From Dactylosporangium vinaceum (lineage in GTDB: Bacteria; Actinomycetota; Actinomycetes; Mycobacteriales; Micromonosporaceae): DNA of 64,000 nt. The first letter of the stretch is position 1; each line of letters opens with the position of its first letter. Of this stretch, positions 60,325-64,000 are shown in pieces. Made by a program: the position numbers and the translations under genes. The DNA is taken from the NCBI RefSeq assembly GCF_019904175.1, contig NZ_CP061913.1:7750001-7814000 (forward strand). The letters run 5' to 3'. Below the pieces are notes generated by a model. The model had not been told where the DNA came from. It made no database searches and saw nothing but the letters and a program-made list of their open reading frames with translations.

Positions 60325-60630
60325 ATGCACAGCGGGACGGCCGAACCGGCCACACCAGCGATCGAGATCGTCATCAGCGAGGAGCTGGACGCCGCCTCGG
60401 TGCCGCGGCTGGGCGCCCTCCTCCACGAGGCCGTCGACCTGCGCCCGGACAACCTCGTCATCGACCTGACGGACTGCCCCTTCGTCGACGCCGCCGCGGT
60501 CGGCCTGCTCCTGGACGTCCATCGCCGCATGTTCACCCACGGCGGCCGCCTGACCCTGCGCTCCCCGGGCCCCCGGGTCAGCCGCACCTTCCGCCTGGCC
60601 CGCGTGGACAACGTCCTGCACGTGCAGTAG
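60325..60630 (+). CDS. STAS-domain anti-sigma-factor antagonist-like protein
   Basis: 101 residues: a single STAS domain (IVISEELDAASVPRLGALLHEAVD, then NLVIDLTDCPFVDAAAVGLLLDVHRR). In classic SpoIIAA-type antagonists the residue after the conserved Asp of this loop is a phosphorylated Ser; here position 56 is Ala. It may therefore be constitutively active or have a non-sigma role. The 155 bp upstream contain GTTCC-G-GGAAC and two GGGAACGG copies, possibly a promoter. No anti-sigma kinase gene is adjacent. Confidence 0.88.
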   Translation: MHSGTAEPATPAIEIVISEELDAASVPRLGALLHEAVDLRPDNLVIDLTDCPFVDAAAVGLLLDVHRRMFTHGGRLTLRSPGPRVSRTFRLARVDNVLHVQ

Positions 60631-60711
60631 AAGCGGCAAACGCCACAGAGCCCGGGACCAATACCGCACAGAGCCTTCCCTAGCGCGTTACCCACGCGTA
60701 ACAATGCGGCA

Positions 60712-63700
60712 ATGGTTGTTGCATCGACCGTGCAGAAACATCGCCTCCGGGGCCGCGACGACGACCTGGCCGCCGCGACGGCGCTGCTGGACCGGGCCGC
60801 CGACGCCGAGGGCGGCGCCCTGATCCTGACCGGCCCGCCGGGCATCGGCCGCACCGCGCTGCTCCGGGCCGTCGCCGCCCACGCCCGGGCGGCCGCCACC
60901 ACGGTCCTGACGGTAACCGGCTACGAGGCCGAGCTCCCCTTGCCCTTCGCCGCCCTGCACCGCCTCCTGAGCGCGTATCCGGCCTCGGATACCCGGCCCG
61001 CCCCCGACCCGCTCACCGCCCACGAGCGCGCGGCCGGCCCAGCGGCCCGCCGCCAACCCATCCGGCACGACCGCCCCATCCGGTACGACCACCGCCTCCG
61101 GTCCGACCGCCTGGCCGCGGGCCTGGCCGTCCTCGCCACGCTGCGCGACCTGGCCGCCGCCGGCCCGGTCGCGGTCCTTCTCGACGACGTCCACGCCCTG
61201 GACCGCCCCTCGCTCGACGCGCTGGCCGTGGCCGCCCGCCGCGTCGGCGGCGAACGGATCGCGCTGCTCTTCGCCCTGCGCGACACGCCGGCCGGCACCG
61301 CCGCCGGGGACACCCTGGCCGGGCTCCCCCACCGCCGCCTGGCGCCCCTCGACCCACGCGAAAGCCGCTACCTCCTGGCCGACGCGGTCCCGGAGCTGGC
61401 CGGCGACGTGGCCGGCGTCCTGGCCGCCCGGGCCGGCGGCAACCCGCGCGCGCTGACCGAGCTCGCATCCGCACTGACCGGCGAGCAACGCCGAGGCGAG
61501 ACGCCCCCGCCGACCACCCCGCTGCGCACCGGCGACCTGAGCCGCGAATACCGGACCGCCCTGCACGCCCTCCCCCCGGCCACCCGCCGGGCCCTGATCC
61601 TGGCCGCCACCTCGGCCACGACCACCGCCGCCTTCCCGGCCGCCCCGGGCCCGGCAAGCGCCCCGGCAGCCGACACGCCCGACGGCGGCGGCACCCCGGG
61701 CGCCGGCACCGCCGGTGACGCCTGCCCCACCGCCCTCCTCCTGGCCGCCGGAGTCCACCCCGACGACCTGGCCCCGGCCGAGCACGCCGAGCTGATCCAC
61801 ACCGACGACACCCGGGTCCACTTCGTCGCACCCCTGTTCGCAGCGGTCGTCTACGCCGAGGCCACCCTCGCCGAGCGCCACGCCGCCCACCGCCGCCTGG
61901 CCACCCTGACGCCGGCCCTTCCCGCCGCCCTGCACCGCGCCGCCGTGGCGGCCGGCCCGGACGACATGCTGGCCGAGGCCCTCGCCGCGGCCGGCGCACC
62001 ACCAGGCGCAGCCGCGGGCCCGGCCGCCGCACCGGGCCACGCCGCCACCGCACTGCAGCGAGCGGCCCAGCTGACCACCAGCCCGATCCGAGCGGCCGAG
62101 TGGACACTGCACGCCGCCCGCCTGGCCTGGCGAGCCGGCGAGCCCCACCGGGCCCGGCTCCTCCTGCGGCCCGTCTTCGCCGCCGCCGTCCCGGCCTCCC
62201 TGCACGCCGAACGCGACCTCCTGCTCGGCGAGATCGAGCTGCGCACCGGTGCCCACGCCGACGCCCGCCAGACCCTCCTGACCGCGGCCACCCGCCTCCC
62301 GCCGGCGCGGGCCCTGCGCGCCCTCGTCCTGGCCGGCGAGGCCCTCGCCGCCGCCGGCCGCCACCACCAGTACACCGAGATCGCCGACCGGGTCGCCGCC
62401 CTCCAGCACCAGCCTCCCGATCAGCCACCCCCACCGAGCCGCCCCGCCCCACCCGAGCCGCCGGCGCCGCACGACCGGCCCGCCACGGGCGCCGGCCGCA
62501 CGACCGGCCACGGGCCCGTCGAGGCGCTGCTGTTCGAGTACGTCGCCGGTATGGCCGCCGGGTACGCCGGTGAGCCGGGCCGGGCCGGCGCACCCCTCGC
62601 CCGGGTCATCGCGCTCGCCGCCGCCTGCGACGAGCCCGCGGCGCTCGTGCGGGCGGCCTGGGCCGGGATCGTCACCGGCCGGGACGAGGACGCCCACCGG
62701 CTCGCCGGGCGGGCGGCCCGCCTGGCCCGCGGCGCCGCAGATCGGGCCACCGAGCCCATGGCCGCCGAGGCCGCCGCCACCGCCGCGCTCGCCCTCGGTG
62801 ACCTCGACCTCGCCGCCACCACGGCGGCCGAGGGCCGGCGCCTGGCCGTGGCGACCGGGCAGGACGCCGTGGCCGACACGTGCTGCGGCCTCCTCGCGGT
62901 CATCGCCGGGATGCTCGGCGACGCCGACGGGTGCCGGCGGTGGGTGCGCCGGTGCCGGGCCCGAGCCGGCGCGGACATCGACAGCCAGGCCCGGGCGATG
63001 TGCGTCTGGGCGGCCGCGCTCATCGACGTGGCCGAGGGCCGGCACGCCGACGCGGCCGGGCGGCTCTGGGCGGTCATGCGCACGGAGGTCGGGCGCGGCC
63101 ACCTCGGCGTCCAGGTGCCGGCCATTCCCACGCTCGTCGAGGCGTCGGTGCGCTGCGGCGAGCCCGGCGCGGCCCGCCCCGTGCTCGCCGCGTACGACCT
63201 GTGGGCGGCGAGCACGGCCAACCCGACCTGGCTGGCGCTGTCGGCCCGGTGCCACGGCCTCCTGGCCGCGTCCGACGACGAGGCGGACAGCCACTTCCGC
63301 GAGGCGCTGCGCCTGCACCTGGCCGGTGACTCGGCGTTCCCGGGCGCGCGCACGGAGCTGCTCTACGGCGAGGAGCTGCGCCGCCACCGCCGGCCCGCCG
63401 CCGCCCGCGAGCATCTGCGCAGCGCCCTGGCGACGTTCGAGCAGTACGGCGCCGCGCCGTGGGCCCGCCGGGCCGCCGCCGAGCTGCGCGCCGCCGGCGA
63501 CCACGTCGACCCGCCCGGGCCCGCCGGCGCCGAACCGGGCCCGGAGCTCACCGCGCAGCAGGCCCGCATCGCCCACCTCGTCGCCGGCGGCGCCACCAAC
63601 CGCGAGATCGCCGCCGCCCTGTTCGTCAGCCCCCGCACGGTCGAGCACCACCTGCGCAACATCTTCGTCCGCCTGGGCGTGCGCTCCCGCACCGAACTGG

Positions 63701-63717
63701 CCCGCGTGCTCCCCTGA
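60712..63717 (+). CDS. LAL-type LuxR-family regulator with altered P-loop
   Basis: 1001 residues. The ATPase domain shows GPPGIGRTALL at residues 41-51, with Arg47 where the Walker A Lys should be; Walker B VAVLLDDVHALDR is intact. A long Ala-rich helical middle (TPR-like) contains Pro/Ala-rich low-complexity inserts near residues 305-335 and 565-605. The C-terminal LuxR HTH is normal: LTAQQARIAHLVAGGATNREIAAALFVSPRTVEHHLRNIFVRLGVRSRTELARVL. The STAS gene ends 81 bp upstream on the same strand. Confidence 0.92.
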   Translation: MVVASTVQKHRLRGRDDDLAAATALLDRAADAEGGALILTGPPGIGRTALLRAVAAHARAAATTVLTVTGYEAELPLPFAALHRLLSAYPASDTRPAPDPLTAHERAAGPAARRQPIRHDRPIRYDHRLRSDRLAAGLAVLATLRDLAAAGPVAVLLDDVHALDRPSLDALAVAARRVGGERIALLFALRDTPAGTAAGDTLAGLPHRRLAPLDPRESRYLLADAVPELAGDVAGVLAARAGGNPRALTELASALTGEQRRGETPPPTTPLRTGDLSREYRTALHALPPATRRALILAATSATTTAAFPAAPGPASAPAADTPDGGGTPGAGTAGDACPTALLLAAGVHPDDLAPAEHAELIHTDDTRVHFVAPLFAAVVYAEATLAERHAAHRRLATLTPALPAALHRAAVAAGPDDMLAEALAAAGAPPGAAAGPAAAPGHAATALQRAAQLTTSPIRAAEWTLHAARLAWRAGEPHRARLLLRPVFAAAVPASLHAERDLLLGEIELRTGAHADARQTLLTAATRLPPARALRALVLAGEALAAAGRHHQYTEIADRVAALQHQPPDQPPPPSRPAPPEPPAPHDRPATGAGRTTGHGPVEALLFEYVAGMAAGYAGEPGRAGAPLARVIALAAACDEPAALVRAAWAGIVTGRDEDAHRLAGRAARLARGAADRATEPMAAEAAATAALALGDLDLAATTAAEGRRLAVATGQDAVADTCCGLLAVIAGMLGDADGCRRWVRRCRARAGADIDSQARAMCVWAAALIDVAEGRHADAAGRLWAVMRTEVGRGHLGVQVPAIPTLVEASVRCGEPGAARPVLAAYDLWAASTANPTWLALSARCHGLLAASDDEADSHFREALRLHLAGDSAFPGARTELLYGEELRRHRRPAAAREHLRSALATFEQYGAAPWARRAAAELRAAGDHVDPPGPAGAEPGPELTAQQARIAHLVAGGATNREIAAALFVSPRTVEHHLRNIFVRLGVRSRTELARVLP

Positions 63718-63805
63718 GCCCGACACCGGCGATTTCACCGATGCGGGGCCGGGCCGGAAATCCGCAAGCTTCGATGCACACACCCCCGAGTCACAGGAGG
63801 TTCGC

Positions 63806-64000
63806 GTGCGTCGAATCCTCGTCCTGCTCCTGGTGTCGGCGGCGGCGCTGTTCGCCGTCCCGGCACCCGGGGCCCACGCTGCCACAGCGCGGCGGCCCGT
63901 CGTGTTCGTGCACGGGTACACCGGAAGCGCCTCGAACTGGGTGACCGCCGAGGCACTGTTCCGCGCGGCCGGGTACAGCAGCAGCGAGCTGTTCGCCTAC
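63806..64000 (+). CDS. Secreted lipase/esterase-like alpha/beta hydrolase (3' truncated by window)
   Basis: The first 65 residues are visible from GTG 63806, preceded by AGGAGG at the ideal distance. A signal peptide (RRILVLLLVSAAALFAVPAPGAHA) is followed by RRPVVFVHGYTGSASNW, the oxyanion-hole HG motif of EstA/Lip2-type bacterial lipases. The catalytic Ser lies beyond the window. Confidence 0.85.
   Translation, partial: MRRILVLLLVSAAALFAVPAPGAHAATARRPVVFVHGYTGSASNWVTAEALFRAAGYSSSELFAY

Noticed and set aside
60688-63921. A 1077-codon minus-strand frame opposite the second LAL gene
   Set aside because: Composition is extreme Gly/Arg/Ala with no domain; the plus-strand frame carries clear ATPase and LuxR motifs.
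1-64000. Biosynthetic gene cluster, prophage, integrative element or tRNA genes
   Set aside because: Despite LAL regulators and exporters there are no PKS, NRPS, terpene or RiPP genes, no integrase or transposase, and no cloverleaf-like sequence found by eye.

Overview
The window is 64 kb of very GC-rich DNA with dense, short-spaced genes, many GTG starts and many 1-4 nt start/stop overlaps. This points to an actinobacterium. The mix of genes (LAL-type LuxR regulators, DUF4132, MT0933-like protein, DHA2 exporters, MtrAB-LpqB-like signalling module, a chemosensory operon) fits Micromonosporaceae such as Actinoplanes or relatives, but that placement is inference. I see no rRNA, tRNA, CRISPR array, transposase, integrase or phage gene; both window ends cut genes (an MFS exporter at the left, a secreted lipase-like protein at the right).

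Layout. 1-7.7 kb: exporters, a LigD-type polymerase domain protein, a thioredoxin-reductase-like flavoprotein divergent from an XRE-cupin regulator, a GT39 membrane glycosyltransferase, and a TPR gene broken by a one-base frameshift. 7.9-15.4 kb: a large DUF4132 protein, a DHA2 exporter, a lipoprotein, a CGNR regulator, and a hydrolase divergent from an ArsR-like regulator. 15.5-23.1 kb: a selenium/formate block: selD, two small membrane proteins, and on the other strand an fdhA-fdhB-nrfD formate dehydrogenase operon. fdhA contains an in-frame UGA (codon 187) followed by a bacterial SECIS-like hairpin and is best read as one selenoprotein gene. 23.1-34.3 kb: small regulators and enzymes, including a perfect shared operator between an exporter and an ArsR-like gene, an AAC(2')-like acetyltransferase, an ABC exporter with a DesK-like kinase but no response regulator, a YcnI-like copper protein, an SDR/MarR divergon with two operator boxes, and an APH(6)-like kinase.

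34.4-44.5 kb: a NACHT-like protein without a P-loop, a LAL regulator divergent from a DHA2 exporter, a TetR-PPOX-MT0933 operon divergent from a FAD monooxygenase, and a DEAD-box helicase. 44.6-53.5 kb: a seven-gene chemosensory operon (cheW, cheR-TPR, cheW, mcp, cheA-REC, cheB, triple-REC histidine kinase) in the gene order of Wsp systems but ending in a kinase rather than a diguanylate cyclase. 53.6-64 kb: Nudix hydrolase, XRE-cupin/BenE divergon, MarR-DinB pair, Rcp1-like response regulator, an OmpR regulator-kinase-GerMN lipoprotein module, a STAS protein, and a second LAL regulator with an altered P-loop.

The themes are sensing and local regulation: at least eight divergent promoters or regulator genes carry clear palindromes that can be matched to the adjacent regulator. 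The strongest biology is the selenocysteine formate dehydrogenase with its own selD nearby, and the Wsp-like chemosensory operon with an unusual output kinase.
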